A DNA stretch of 64,000 nucleotides from Candidatus Saccharibacteria bacterium UBA2952 (GTDB taxonomy: Bacteria > Patescibacteriota > Saccharimonadia > Saccharimonadales > Saccharimonadaceae). The notes below the pieces were generated by a model. It searched no databases. It was not told the origin of the DNA and saw only the letters and a list, made by a program, of their open reading frames with translations. The translations under genes were made by a program, and so were the position numbers. This document shows, in pieces, positions 26,304 through 34,010 of this stretch (position 1 is its first letter; every line of letters starts with the position of its first letter). The stretch covers positions 62,001 through 126,000 of the forward strand of contig DEBQ01000006.1 of the NCBI GenBank assembly GCA_002348605.1, given 5' to 3'.

Positions 26304-26420
26304 CTATAGTTCGATATCAGTAAGAGAGGCTAATTTAGAGGCAACAAATCCGCGTAGCTGTTCTGTGCTTCGTGCTTGATTCCAGCTGGCGCTTTCTGGG
26401 TTGAATGTTGTTGTTTCCAT
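26304..26420 (-). CDS. possible 38-residue small protein
   Basis: An uninterrupted frame in an otherwise empty 327-bp gap, reading METTTFNPESASWNQ... and ending SLTDIEL. An AAAGGA sequence lies ten bases before the ATG and the codon use resembles neighbouring genes. No membrane helix or known motif. It is too short for usual callers; I support it only from the RBS, the start and the isolation of the frame. The rest of 26260-26586 holds an A/T-rich stretch and the promoter of the next gene. Confidence 0.4.
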   Translation of the reverse strand: METTTFNPESASWNQARSTEQLRGFVASKLASLTDIEL

Positions 26421-26586
26421 CGTGGTGGATTCCTTTACATTTGTTGGTTTTGTTTGGTTGTAATATTATTTAAGCATAAACGTTGAAAAAAAGCAATACC
26501 TTTTTGACACTTTCTTCGTGTTTTTTGCGTTTACAGATACGCTTATGGTATAAATAACGTAGGATTATACCTAAAAACCAAACAGT

Positions 26587-27312
26587 ATGAACACATTTGA
26601 CTCGCTTGTGATCGTCGCGGTCGCAGCCCTTATCCACGCCAGCTTCCAGCTTAGTGTCAGCATGTTGACGCTTCTGTCGAGCCATACCATCGGTGCTAAG
26701 CGTTCACACGCGCGTCTACTGGGCCTTACCAACGCCTTTACGCTTGGCGTTATGGTTATGACCGTCTTGTTGCTGTCGACGGCGGCCTTATTCGTGCAGG
26801 TCAAGTCTGCGTTTGTTGACCTTTCCGTTATGTGGGTCGCAGTCTGCGGACTGTTGTTCGGCCTTGGTATTGCCGTATGGATTTTTTACTACAGAAAAGA
26901 GCAGGGGACTTCCCTATGGCTTCCACGGGGAATGGCGCGCTATCTGTCAGACCGCACCAAAGCGACCAAGCAGGCACCCGAAGCGTTTGGACTAGGGCTT
27001 TCGAGCGTTATTGCCGAACTACTGTTCATATTTGCACCCGTCCTGGTGAGCGCCCTGGTGCTCGTCAAGCTTGACCCAGGCATGCAACTGCTTGGAATTC
27101 TGCTCTACACTGCCCTTTCGCTCTTTCCTCTTCTTGTGGTCAACGGATTAATTGGCAGTGGCCACAAAATTAGCCGGATTCAACGCTGGCGCGAAGAAAA
27201 CAAAACATTCATGCAGTTTATCGCCGGCGGCGCTCTTATCGTGCTTGGCTTTTACGTCTATGTCGACCAAGTATTGCAGCCGACGGTGCTTGCCGCGGCG
27301 GGGAGTATTTAG
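26587..27312 (+). CDS. polytopic membrane protein (CcdA-like topology), unknown
   Basis: A 241-residue protein with six or seven hydrophobic helices; the hydropathy and the helix beginning GLGLSSVIAELLFIFAP recall CcdA/LysE-type proteins, but the CcdA cysteines are absent (only one Cys, near 87). It heads a plus-strand cluster with an ATP-cone protein and a flavoprotein. A 12-base match to the shared operator core (AAACCAAACAGT, 26575-26586) directly abuts its ATG. Function unknown. Confidence 0.65.
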   Translation: MNTFDSLVIVAVAALIHASFQLSVSMLTLLSSHTIGAKRSHARLLGLTNAFTLGVMVMTVLLLSTAALFVQVKSAFVDLSVMWVAVCGLLFGLGIAVWIFYYRKEQGTSLWLPRGMARYLSDRTKATKQAPEAFGLGLSSVIAELLFIFAPVLVSALVLVKLDPGMQLLGILLYTALSLFPLLVVNGLIGSGHKISRIQRWREENKTFMQFIAGGALIVLGFYVYVDQVLQPTVLAAAGSI

Positions 27313-27313
27313 C

Positions 27314-27601
27314 ATGCAAAAACCGCTTATTGACGTAGTGAAGCGCGGCGGTGCACGCGCAACCGAACGGTTCGACCGTGAAAAGCTGCACGCCAGCGTG
27401 CTCGCGGCTTGTCTAAGCGTCCGCAGTCCCCACGGCATGGCTGAAACAGCGGCATCGTCAGTGTGCAGCGTGGTACTTGGCTGGTGTGAGACACGCCCTG
27501 AAATCACATCAGATGACCTTAGACGAGTTGCTTCGCGGCACCTTGAACTGATTCATCCCGAAGCCGCGTACCTATACAAACATCACCGGCTTGTGCTGTA
27601 A
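27314..27601 (+). CDS. stand-alone ATP-cone domain protein
   Basis: A 95-residue protein that is essentially one ATP-cone: VVKRGGARATERFDREKLHASVL (residues 8-30) matches the nucleotide-binding VxKRdG...FdreKl pattern of NrdR and ribonucleotide reductases, and the C-terminal half has ITSDDLRRVASRHLELI. There is no zinc ribbon (so it is not NrdR) and no catalytic domain. The ATG is one base after the upstream stop, and the flavoprotein gene starts 12 bp later with GGAG as RBS. It probably senses ATP/dATP and acts on a partner. A longer in-frame reading from 27152 overlaps the membrane-protein gene and is unlikely. Confidence 0.72.
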   Translation: MQKPLIDVVKRGGARATERFDREKLHASVLAACLSVRSPHGMAETAASSVCSVVLGWCETRPEITSDDLRRVASRHLELIHPEAAYLYKHHRLVL

Positions 27602-27612
27602 GGAGTAATTTT

Positions 27613-28989
27613 ATGGCTAAGAAAGTACGATTCGACTTCGACCTCATCGTCATTGGCAGCGGCGCTGGTGGTAGCGCGGCAGCAAGCATCGCTGCTCGGC
27701 GCGGTCTTCGCGTAGCTATTGTCGAAGCCGACACGTTCGGTGGCGATTCGCCAAATTGGAGCGACGTTCCAACCAAGTCATTGCTGCACGCGGCACATCT
27801 GTACGACGAAGCCCGCGAAGGTTCACGGTTCGGGCTGCGTTCGGGCACACTTGGTTACAATTACCCCAGCTTACGCGCTTGGAAAGATCTGGCTGTTAAG
27901 CGTACGGGTGCCGGCGGTAACCGCAAGTTCTACGAAAACGAAGGTATTGCCACGTTCAACTCCCCTGCCCACTTTTTGAGCCCGAATGAAATCAGCGTTA
28001 ACCGGCGGCACCTATCGGCCGAATACTTTGTCATTGCTACTGGTTCACACTGGGTCATGCCCGACGTTCCAGGTCTCATGGACGCCGGCTACCTAACACC
28101 GCGCACTTTGCTTGAATCAATTCGGCCACCCAAAAGCCTGTTTATCATTGGCGGTGGCACGAACGGTGTCGAGATCGCGCAGATGATGGCGATCTTTGGC
28201 ACGAAGGTTTACTTGTCCGAAGTGGCCGCCCGCCTGCTTCCGAAAGAAGACGAAGAAGTCGGCATACTCATGGAACGGCTGCTTAGCGAAGACAAAGGTG
28301 TTAGCGTACTCACCCAGACGCGTATTTTGAGCGTGCAGCGTCAAGCGCTTCGTAAAAAAGTAACTTTTACCCGCGGGGGTGTTGAACGGACCGTACAGGT
28401 CGACGAGATTTTAATCGCAACTGGGCGTCGTCCGAATGTCGACCTTGGACTTGAAAACGCCAGTGTTGCGTACACCCCTAAAGGTATCGAGGTCAATTCG
28501 CATCTGCAAACCAGCTCTCGTCATATTTATGCCGCCGGTGACGTATTGGGTCACAGCAGCCACACGCACACCGCTCTGCTTGAAAGCCGCGTGGCCGCGC
28601 ATAACATTTTGAACAAACAAAAGATCTCGCCGGACTACACTGCTACCCCTCGACTTACGTTCAGTTACCCTGGCGTCGCATCAGTCGGGCTTTCCGAAGA
28701 CGACTGTATTAAGCGTGATTTGACCATCAAAAAATCAATCGCACCGCTTAATATGATTGCCCGCAGCAATACCAGCGACTTCCGTGACGGGTTCGTAAAA
28801 GTCATTACCGACAAGAACGGCGTACTGCTTGGCGCGACGGTCGTTGCACCACATGCTGCCGAAATCATTCATGAGCTGGCGCTTGCCGTTAAATACAAGC
28901 TGACAGCCGCCCAGGTGTCAGCCACCCCTCATGCCTTCCTTAGCTGGAGCGAAGCGGTACGTGTTGCCACCGGCCGCATCAGTTCGTAA
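27613..28989 (+). CDS. pyridine nucleotide-disulfide oxidoreductase family flavoprotein without redox cysteines
   Basis: A 458-residue protein with FAD motif VIGSGAGGSAAASIAARRG (about 13-31), NAD(P) motif FIIGGGTNGVEIAQMMA (about 177-193), YAAGDVLG (about 313-320) and the dimerisation domain. At the site where lipoamide dehydrogenase or mercuric reductase has GGTCxxxGCxPTK, this protein reads GGDSPNWSDVPTK: both redox cysteines are replaced by Ser and Asp. Dithiol chemistry is therefore unlikely, and an NAD(P)H-to-quinone or other acceptor reaction is more plausible. Third gene of the cluster. Confidence 0.88.
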   Translation: MAKKVRFDFDLIVIGSGAGGSAAASIAARRGLRVAIVEADTFGGDSPNWSDVPTKSLLHAAHLYDEAREGSRFGLRSGTLGYNYPSLRAWKDLAVKRTGAGGNRKFYENEGIATFNSPAHFLSPNEISVNRRHLSAEYFVIATGSHWVMPDVPGLMDAGYLTPRTLLESIRPPKSLFIIGGGTNGVEIAQMMAIFGTKVYLSEVAARLLPKEDEEVGILMERLLSEDKGVSVLTQTRILSVQRQALRKKVTFTRGGVERTVQVDEILIATGRRPNVDLGLENASVAYTPKGIEVNSHLQTSSRHIYAAGDVLGHSSHTHTALLESRVAAHNILNKQKISPDYTATPRLTFSYPGVASVGLSEDDCIKRDLTIKKSIAPLNMIARSNTSDFRDGFVKVITDKNGVLLGATVVAPHAAEIIHELALAVKYKLTAAQVSATPHAFLSWSEAVRVATGRISS

Positions 28990-29008
28990 TCTTTTATCCT
29001 GCTGTTTC

Positions 29009-29061
29009 TTGCCATAATCGCACTGCCCTATTACAATGGTTACTATACAAGTTATAGTAAC
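29009..29061 (+). promoter_or_regulatory. promoter and inverted-repeat operator of the NADP-oxidoreductase gene
   Basis: TTGCCA (29009-29014), 17-bp spacer, TACAAT (29032-29037). A perfect nine-base inverted repeat GTTACTATA-CAAGT-TATAGTAAC (29039-29061) covers the expected transcription start. This is typical of a repressor site; DUF24/HxlR-type regulators often control such reductases, but the regulator is not in the window. Confidence 0.72.
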
Positions 29062-29070
29062 GGAGGGACC

Positions 29071-30009
29071 ATGAAGGCAGCACGGATTAACGAATATGGA
29101 AACGCAGACGTCGTACAAATCGCAGAAATTGATACGCCAATCGCAGGCGATGGCCAGCTGTTGGTAGAGGTCCGTGCGTCAAGCATTAACCCATTCGACA
29201 AAACTATCCGCGAAGGCTACATGAAAGACGCGATTCCGCTTGAACTACCGGTCACACTAGGCGGCGACATTGCTGGCGACGTGGTCGAGATTGGCGACGG
29301 CGTCGATGGCTTCGCCATCGGCGACAAAGTATACGGCCAAGCCAATGTGGTCGCTGGAAACAGCGGCGCATTCGCCGAATTCACAGCTGCTAAGGCCGGT
29401 GGACTTGCAGCCATGCCGTCTAACTTAGACTACCTGGAAGCCGCTTCCCTGCCGCTCGTAGGAGTCAGCGCGCTGCAAGCTCTAACCGAACACATTAACC
29501 TGCAGCCAAGTCAAAAGCTGTTCATTCACGGCGGTGGTGGTGGGATTGGCTCAATCGCTATTCAGGTCGCTAAAAACATTGGCGCATACGTGGCAACCAC
29601 CGCAACCGGCGAACAAATCGACATGGTGAAAAAACTTGGTGCCGACGAAGTCATCGACTTTACGTCCGAAGATTTTTCTACTAAGTTGTCTGGTTTCGAT
29701 GCCGTGTTCGACACAGTCGGTGGTGACGAGTTTGCAAAAACTTTCACCATTCTAAAAAGTGGTGGCACTGCCGTTTCAATGATCGCTGCACCAGACGAAG
29801 CCAAAGCGACCGAGCTCGGCATTACCGCCCTTATGCAACAAACCCACGTCAACACCGACCGGCTGAACAAGCTACGAAGCCTGATTGAAGACGGCGTAGT
29901 TGCCCCGCAAGTCGATAAAGTCTTTTCGCTCGACGAAATTCAAGCCGCCTTCAAGGCAAAAGAAGAGGGCTTGGTGCGCGGCAAGATTGTGCTAAAAATC
30001 AAAGACTAG
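29071..30009 (+). CDS. NADP-dependent medium-chain oxidoreductase (quinone reductase type)
   Basis: A 312-residue zinc-free MDR: MKAARINEYGNADVVQI (1-17), VRASSINPFDKTIREG (about 33-48), VTLGGDIAGDVVEIG, and the nucleotide-binding HGGGGGIGSIAIQVAK (about 152-167). It probably reduces quinones or reactive enones with NADPH. GGAGG precedes the ATG. Its TAG stop interlocks with that of the VKOR gene (CTAG 30006-30009). Confidence 0.88.
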   Translation: MKAARINEYGNADVVQIAEIDTPIAGDGQLLVEVRASSINPFDKTIREGYMKDAIPLELPVTLGGDIAGDVVEIGDGVDGFAIGDKVYGQANVVAGNSGAFAEFTAAKAGGLAAMPSNLDYLEAASLPLVGVSALQALTEHINLQPSQKLFIHGGGGGIGSIAIQVAKNIGAYVATTATGEQIDMVKKLGADEVIDFTSEDFSTKLSGFDAVFDTVGGDEFAKTFTILKSGGTAVSMIAAPDEAKATELGITALMQQTHVNTDRLNKLRSLIEDGVVAPQVDKVFSLDEIQAAFKAKEEGLVRGKIVLKIKD

Positions 30010-30590
30010 TTTGTTCCGAACTTGATAACCATCATGGCGATAATGGCCAGCGCCCATGCGACTGCAACGACCGTATCGCCACCGGCTTTCACGAATGCAC
30101 CAAGCTTGCGACGAGTCCGGTCACCTACCGGTAGCTTGTCGTACTGCAAACGGAACCATGCCCAGTTCATCGCGATGACCGCTGCGTAGCAGAACAAACA
30201 GAAAATGCAGATGTATCCGATAACGTAGGTGCTTTGCCATAAATACCAGGCACCAAACCCCAAAAAGAATACGGCAAAAAAGTGGAACGTATGACGCAGG
30301 GTTTTATGTAGGCCCGTGCCGTTAGCTGCTGCTAAAGCAACCCCGGCCGTCAGCGCGAAGAACATCATACAAATTAGCGAATTCGAAAACCCGAAGACCG
30401 ATGATTGCCACGCGGCAAATACGTTGCTACAGCTAAAAATTGCGTTAATGTCACACGTTAATCTGGTAACGGGATGCTCAGCGTACTGTATGCGCTCTAT
30501 CGTTTGTATTAATGAAGCCGCGAGCCCTACCAAAGACGCCCCAGCAATTGTCCACCACATATATCTTTCTGTTCGTTTCATGGTTACCAT
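30006..30590 (-). CDS. vitamin K epoxide reductase (VKOR) family protein
   Basis: About 194 residues with four to five helices. The loop cysteine pair is in LTCDINAIFSCSNVF (spaced as in VKOR), with the following Ser in GFSNS, and the membrane active site is CIFC (in GYICIFCLFCY). It reoxidises periplasmic DsbA-like proteins and passes electrons to quinone. I choose the ATG at 30590 because AGGAG lies close upstream; an earlier ATG at 30641 lacks an RBS. The DsbA-like protein at 50.1 kb is the likely partner. Confidence 0.9.
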   Translation of the reverse strand: MVTMKRTERYMWWTIAGASLVGLAASLIQTIERIQYAEHPVTRLTCDINAIFSCSNVFAAWQSSVFGFSNSLICMMFFALTAGVALAAANGTGLHKTLRHTFHFFAVFFLGFGAWYLWQSTYVIGYICIFCLFCYAAVIAMNWAWFRLQYDKLPVGDRTRRKLGAFVKAGGDTVVAVAWALAIIAMMVIKFGTN

Positions 30591-30663
30591 TTTACTCCTG
30601 CCACATGGTATCGTGTGTGATTTTTGACGACGGCTGTTCATTTAGACCAAAGCCTTAGATAAA

Positions 30664-30704
30664 ACCAAAGAAATAACGGCCACCAAATGGTGACCGTGAT
30701 TTCT
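30664..30704 (-). terminator. hairpin terminator after tRNA-fMet
   Basis: Minus strand: AAGAAAT...ATTTCTT outer arms, then CGG and CACC paired across an AAAT loop with GGTG and CCG, followed by GGTTTTATC. It begins directly after the CCA of the tRNA. Confidence 0.72.
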
Positions 30705-30782
30705 TGGTTGCGGGGAGAGGATTTGAACCTCTGACCTCGTGGTTATGAGCCACGCGAGCTGACCAGACTGCTCCACCCCGCG
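30705..30782 (-). tRNA. initiator tRNA-fMet (anticodon CAT)
   Basis: Minus strand: acceptor CGCGGGG/CCCCGCA, so position 1 is C opposite A72, the unpaired end that marks bacterial initiator tRNA. Anticodon stem CGTGG/CCACG with loop CTCATAA, T-arm GTTCAAATCC, CCA encoded (30705-30707). Confidence 0.95.
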
Positions 30783-30812
30783 GCAATGCTTAGCTATTCT
30801 AACAGAGATGGC

Positions 30813-31256
30813 TTACCGGTGCAAGCTGCGGTACGCGCCGCCGAACAGGAAGTTCACCCATGCCTGGAAATTGCTTTCCTGCACTGGCCGTGGCGCTGTG
30901 TCTGCTGCTTGGGTTTCATTGGCCGACGCGGCTGCGGTATTCGGCGGCAAAATCAATACTTTTTCGCCGGGACTGACCAGCCCAAGTTTTTCACGAACGG
31001 CAAGTTCCCTGTATTCATCACTTTTATAATAGTTGCGTTCGTACTGAAGTTTTTGTGTCTCCAATTTTGCAAGTTGCAATAGCCGCTGCTTGTAATCGAC
31101 TTCTTTTTGAAGCGCATAGTTACGCTCCATTGCCTGCACCGACCCCCATGCCCAGCTGGCCGCAACCAATAGACCAATCACCACGACAAGGTTATTCGTG
31201 GTGAAGTAATGGTGGCGTACATGGTAGTACAGTCGGTTGAGGTTTCTATTTTGCAT
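30813..31256 (-). CDS. DivIC/FtsB-family septum protein
   Basis: About 147 residues: short cytoplasmic N-terminus, one membrane helix (about 24-44), a coiled coil (about 45-85) and the family signature YRELAVREKLGLVSPGEKVLIL (about 81-102), then a disordered tail. These proteins bridge early and late divisome components. The ATG at 31256 is chosen because an in-frame ATG 30 bases upstream lies inside the TATAAT -10 box (31285-31290, minus). Confidence 0.88.
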   Translation of the reverse strand: MQNRNLNRLYYHVRHHYFTTNNLVVVIGLLVAASWAWGSVQAMERNYALQKEVDYKQRLLQLAKLETQKLQYERNYYKSDEYRELAVREKLGLVSPGEKVLILPPNTAAASANETQAADTAPRPVQESNFQAWVNFLFGGAYRSLHR

Positions 31257-31311
31257 GGTGGCTTTAGCGCCTTCTCTTGGACGCATTATAGCCCACCTCG
31301 GTTAATTACGC

Positions 31312-31317
31312 TATAAT
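31312..31317 (+). promoter_or_regulatory. -10 box of the tRNA at 31332
   Basis: TATAAT on the plus strand, 14 bases before the mature tRNA. A second TATAAT on the minus strand (31285-31290) serves the DivIC-like gene, so this gap holds divergent promoters. No clear -35 for either. Confidence 0.6.
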
Positions 31318-31331
31318 AGCTCGGTAGCCTC

Positions 31332-31407
31332 GGGGGTGTAGCTCAGGGGTTAGAGCAGCGGGCTCATAACCTGTTGGTCGATGGTTCGATCCCATCCACC
31401 CCCACCA
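31332..31407 (+). tRNA. tRNA with anticodon CAT, candidate tRNA-Ile2
   Basis: Acceptor GGGGGTG/CACCCCC with A73, D-arm AGCTCAGGGGTTAGAGCAG, anticodon loop CTCATAA, variable region and T-arm TTGGTCGATGGTTCGATCC, CCA encoded. The D-arm and variable segment resemble bacterial tRNA-Ile(CAU) more than elongator Met, and tilS in this window needs such a substrate. By anticodon alone it would be annotated tRNA-Met. Confidence 0.85.
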
Positions 31408-31414
31408 AATTGAT

Positions 31415-32059
31415 TTATTTGCTTGCGTATTCGGCAAGCTTTTTTCGTAGGTATCGGCGGCGAGCCTGCCGCAGGCGGTCTTTTTCAGGGCTACCGTAGT
31501 AACGGTTGCGGTAAGCATTTAACATCATGGTTCGGGCGTCGAACTCGATTTCTTCTTTGTCGCCAATACCGGCTTCAATAAGCTCTCTGGCATGATAGAC
31601 ATCAAGCGAGTCACGGTTCACCATACGACGGTGATTGCGACGTGCGCCTTCGGCGACGTTCGGCAGCTGCGGACCATAACGGTCAAGTATTTCTGGGTGG
31701 GTACGGTGAGCAACTTCAAAGCCGCCTGGAACACCGCGCTTTTTGCCACCACGTTGGTTAGCGCCACTAATAAGATTCATTAGGTCGAGTTCGTCCTGGT
31801 ATCGCTGCTCAAGCGTCACGTACACACCAGGGGCACGCATACCATCGTTAATGACGGCCTGTTCGCGAGCACGCTTGGCGTCAGCTTGGAATTCGGCCGA
31901 GTTTTCGATTTCTTGCATGCGTCGAGCATGCGCTAAGTTGTCCATACCCTGAACGATCGATTCGTTCGCGACTGGAAGGTCTGAGTAATCCTCAACAGGA
32001 ACAATTTCGCCTTCGTTGTCGACGCCGAAATTATGAGACCGTTCGTTGAGGTGGTTCAT
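31415..32059 (-). CDS. conserved-looking basic/acidic protein, unknown
   Basis: A 214-residue soluble protein, helical and rich in Arg and Glu, with RYQDELDLMNLISGANQRGGKK in the middle and a strongly basic C-terminus (LRQARRRYLRKKLAEYASK) that could bind nucleic acid. No family recognised. Its 3' end lies eight bases from the oppositely oriented tRNA. It has an excellent leaderless promoter and follows the ABC exporter by 35 bp. Confidence 0.7.
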   Translation of the reverse strand: MNHLNERSHNFGVDNEGEIVPVEDYSDLPVANESIVQGMDNLAHARRMQEIENSAEFQADAKRAREQAVINDGMRAPGVYVTLEQRYQDELDLMNLISGANQRGGKKRGVPGGFEVAHRTHPEILDRYGPQLPNVAEGARRNHRRMVNRDSLDVYHARELIEAGIGDKEEIEFDARTMMLNAYRNRYYGSPEKDRLRQARRRYLRKKLAEYASK

Positions 32060-32065
32060 ACCTCA

Positions 32066-32094
32066 ATATTACCATAAACGGTATAAATTGTCAA
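32066..32094 (-). promoter_or_regulatory. leaderless promoter of the 214-residue protein gene
   Basis: TTGACA (32089-32094), 17-bp spacer, TAATAT (32066-32071), ATG six bases later. The -35 box touches the stop codon of the ABC permease gene. Confidence 0.75.
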
Positions 32095-33201
32095 CTACTC
32101 CCAGCGGAAGACCTTGAAGGCAATGACATAGATAACTACCAGCCAAAGAGCTGTAAGTCCGAGTTCTGGTCCAATTTCGACTAGGTTTCGGCCTTCGGTA
32201 ACGACGAACCGCAGTGCATCGACGATGGGCGTAAGCGGCAATACACCTGAGATACCCTGCAGCCATTCCGGCATTAGGAAACGTGGGAAGAACGTGCCCG
32301 ACAGGAACATCATTGGGAAAGTGATCAGATTGCCGAGCGGTGCTGCCTGGTTTTCGTTCTTAGCCCATCCGCCAATTGCCAGACCGACACCGAACATGGT
32401 AGCCGTGCCCAGAAGTACCACTACCAGGATAGTAAAGTAATCGCCGCGCATATTGAGGTCGAAGAACGTCAGTGCCACTGCGAACATGAGTGCCACCGAA
32501 AGTACCCCAATGAACATTTGGCTAAGAACGTTGGCTAAGAAATACTGCCACACACGCAGGGTCGTTGTGTGGTACCGTCGCAGAATTCCCTGTTGTTTCA
32601 TGCGGGGGAACACGCTGGTCGGCCCGAAGATACCAAGGCTTAGGATGGTGAAACCAAGTAATCCTGAGAACGTGTAGTCAAACTGGTTCAACCCCTGCTC
32701 CTTTGATACCGTCAGTTTGGCCGTGAAAGGTGACGGAGCTTTGGTGAGGTCTTGGTTAACCCCATTGAAGATGGCGTCGAAGATTGATTTTAAGGTCGCC
32801 CCTGCCTGGGCAGAGTTTTGGTCAACAACAATTTCAGCCTGCCCGCTTGGGTATTGCTGGTTAGCTTTTACCGTGCCGAACGATTCGGGCAGTTTAATAA
32901 TCGCGTCGACTTCGCCGCGTTTCATTTTTTCGCGTGCATCCGCCTCCGTTTTGATGTCTTTATTTACTTTGATCAGGTCGTCTTTTTGGGCGTTTTTTAC
33001 AAATTCTTTGGAAAATGAGTTGTCTGACTTGTTAAGTAGTGCCACGTTGAACGATGGGCCGTTTGAACCGCCGAATATGCCGCCGAATACGAACAAAAAG
33101 ATAAGTGGAAATACGAAAACGAAGAACAGTGCCGTCTTGTCACGGAACGAACGCTTAATATCGATAAGGGCGAATACCAGAATAGGACGGAGTTGTTTCA
33201 T
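32095..33201 (-). CDS. ABC-2 type exporter permease
   Basis: A 368-residue permease: one N-terminal helix (about 22-42), a large extracytoplasmic domain (about 45-170), then five helices, the layout of the YhgE/YfiH-like ABC-2 exporters. It includes FGPTSVFPRMKQQGILRRYHTT, a typical cytoplasmic loop. It pairs with the ATPase one base upstream. Substrate unknown; this is the second such exporter in the window and not closely similar to the first. Confidence 0.88.
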   Translation of the reverse strand: MKQLRPILVFALIDIKRSFRDKTALFFVFVFPLIFLFVFGGIFGGSNGPSFNVALLNKSDNSFSKEFVKNAQKDDLIKVNKDIKTEADAREKMKRGEVDAIIKLPESFGTVKANQQYPSGQAEIVVDQNSAQAGATLKSIFDAIFNGVNQDLTKAPSPFTAKLTVSKEQGLNQFDYTFSGLLGFTILSLGIFGPTSVFPRMKQQGILRRYHTTTLRVWQYFLANVLSQMFIGVLSVALMFAVALTFFDLNMRGDYFTILVVVLLGTATMFGVGLAIGGWAKNENQAAPLGNLITFPMMFLSGTFFPRFLMPEWLQGISGVLPLTPIVDALRFVVTEGRNLVEIGPELGLTALWLVVIYVIAFKVFRWE

Positions 33202-33202
33202 A

Positions 33203-33949
33203 TTAGTCCCGTAGCGCCTTTCCGGTTAAATCAATAAAGACGTCTTCTAGGTTAGCCTGCTGAACTGTCTGCTCCTTTTTGAAGCCTTTTTTAAGTAGGT
33301 TTTTGACCAAATTCTTAGGGCTGTCGAGTGCGATAATCTTGCCATTGTCCATAACGGCAATCCGGTCACAAAGCAGTTCAGCTTCGTCCATGTAGTGGGT
33401 GGTAATGACAACCGTGACACCATGTTTTTGAATTTGTCGCACTAGATCCCACAGGTTGCGGCGCGCTTGCGGGTCGAGGCCCGTGGTCGGTTCGTCTAAA
33501 AAGAAAACCTTTGGCTCATGGACCAGCGCAGCAGCGATTGAAAAGCGTTGTCGCTGACCACCCGAGAGTTGCTCGACATAGCTGTTTGCTTTGTCTTCAA
33601 GCTGCACGGACGCTAGGTGCTTATGAGTATCGACACTCAGGCCGTAGGCGGCCGCGAATAACTGCAAAAGCTCTGTCAGCTTAGTTTTGTCTTGAAAACT
33701 AGGACTTTGCGGCTGCACACCGATAATCGAGCGAATGTCGTATGGTCGCTTTGCGACATCAATACCAGCTATTGTGGCGGTGCCGCCGTCAATGGGACGC
33801 AGCGCTTCGAGCATTTCGAGCGTCGTGGTTTTACCTGCCCCATTCGGTCCTAAGATTCCGAATACCTCGCCGGGTTTCACGTCAAAACTAATATTGTCGA
33901 CGACATTGCGACCGCTATACGTTTTGACCAACCCCTCAACCTTTACCAT
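33203..33949 (-). CDS. ABC transporter ATPase
   Basis: About 248 residues: Walker A GPNGAGKTTTLEML, Q-loop QPQSPSF, signature QLSGGQRQRFSIA, Walker B VFFLDEPTTGLD. The ATG at 33949 (MVKVEGLVKTY) is preferred because a TACAAT -10 box lies a few bases upstream and overlaps the next in-frame ATG; an in-frame ATG at 34009 would precede the promoter. It energises the adjacent permease. Confidence 0.9.
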   Translation of the reverse strand: MVKVEGLVKTYSGRNVVDNISFDVKPGEVFGILGPNGAGKTTTLEMLEALRPIDGGTATIAGIDVAKRPYDIRSIIGVQPQSPSFQDKTKLTELLQLFAAAYGLSVDTHKHLASVQLEDKANSYVEQLSGGQRQRFSIAAALVHEPKVFFLDEPTTGLDPQARRNLWDLVRQIQKHGVTVVITTHYMDEAELLCDRIAVMDNGKIIALDSPKNLVKNLLKKGFKKEQTVQQANLEDVFIDLTGKALRD

Positions 33950-34010
33950 CGGTTCCACACTGTACATTGTAGCACTCGGCCCTGGGGCGTAAATGACAAA
34001 GATCAACAAA

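Noticed and set aside
27152..27601. 149-residue reading of the ATP-cone gene
   Set aside because: Its first 54 codons overlap the membrane-protein gene in another frame; the ATG at 27314 fits the domain boundary.
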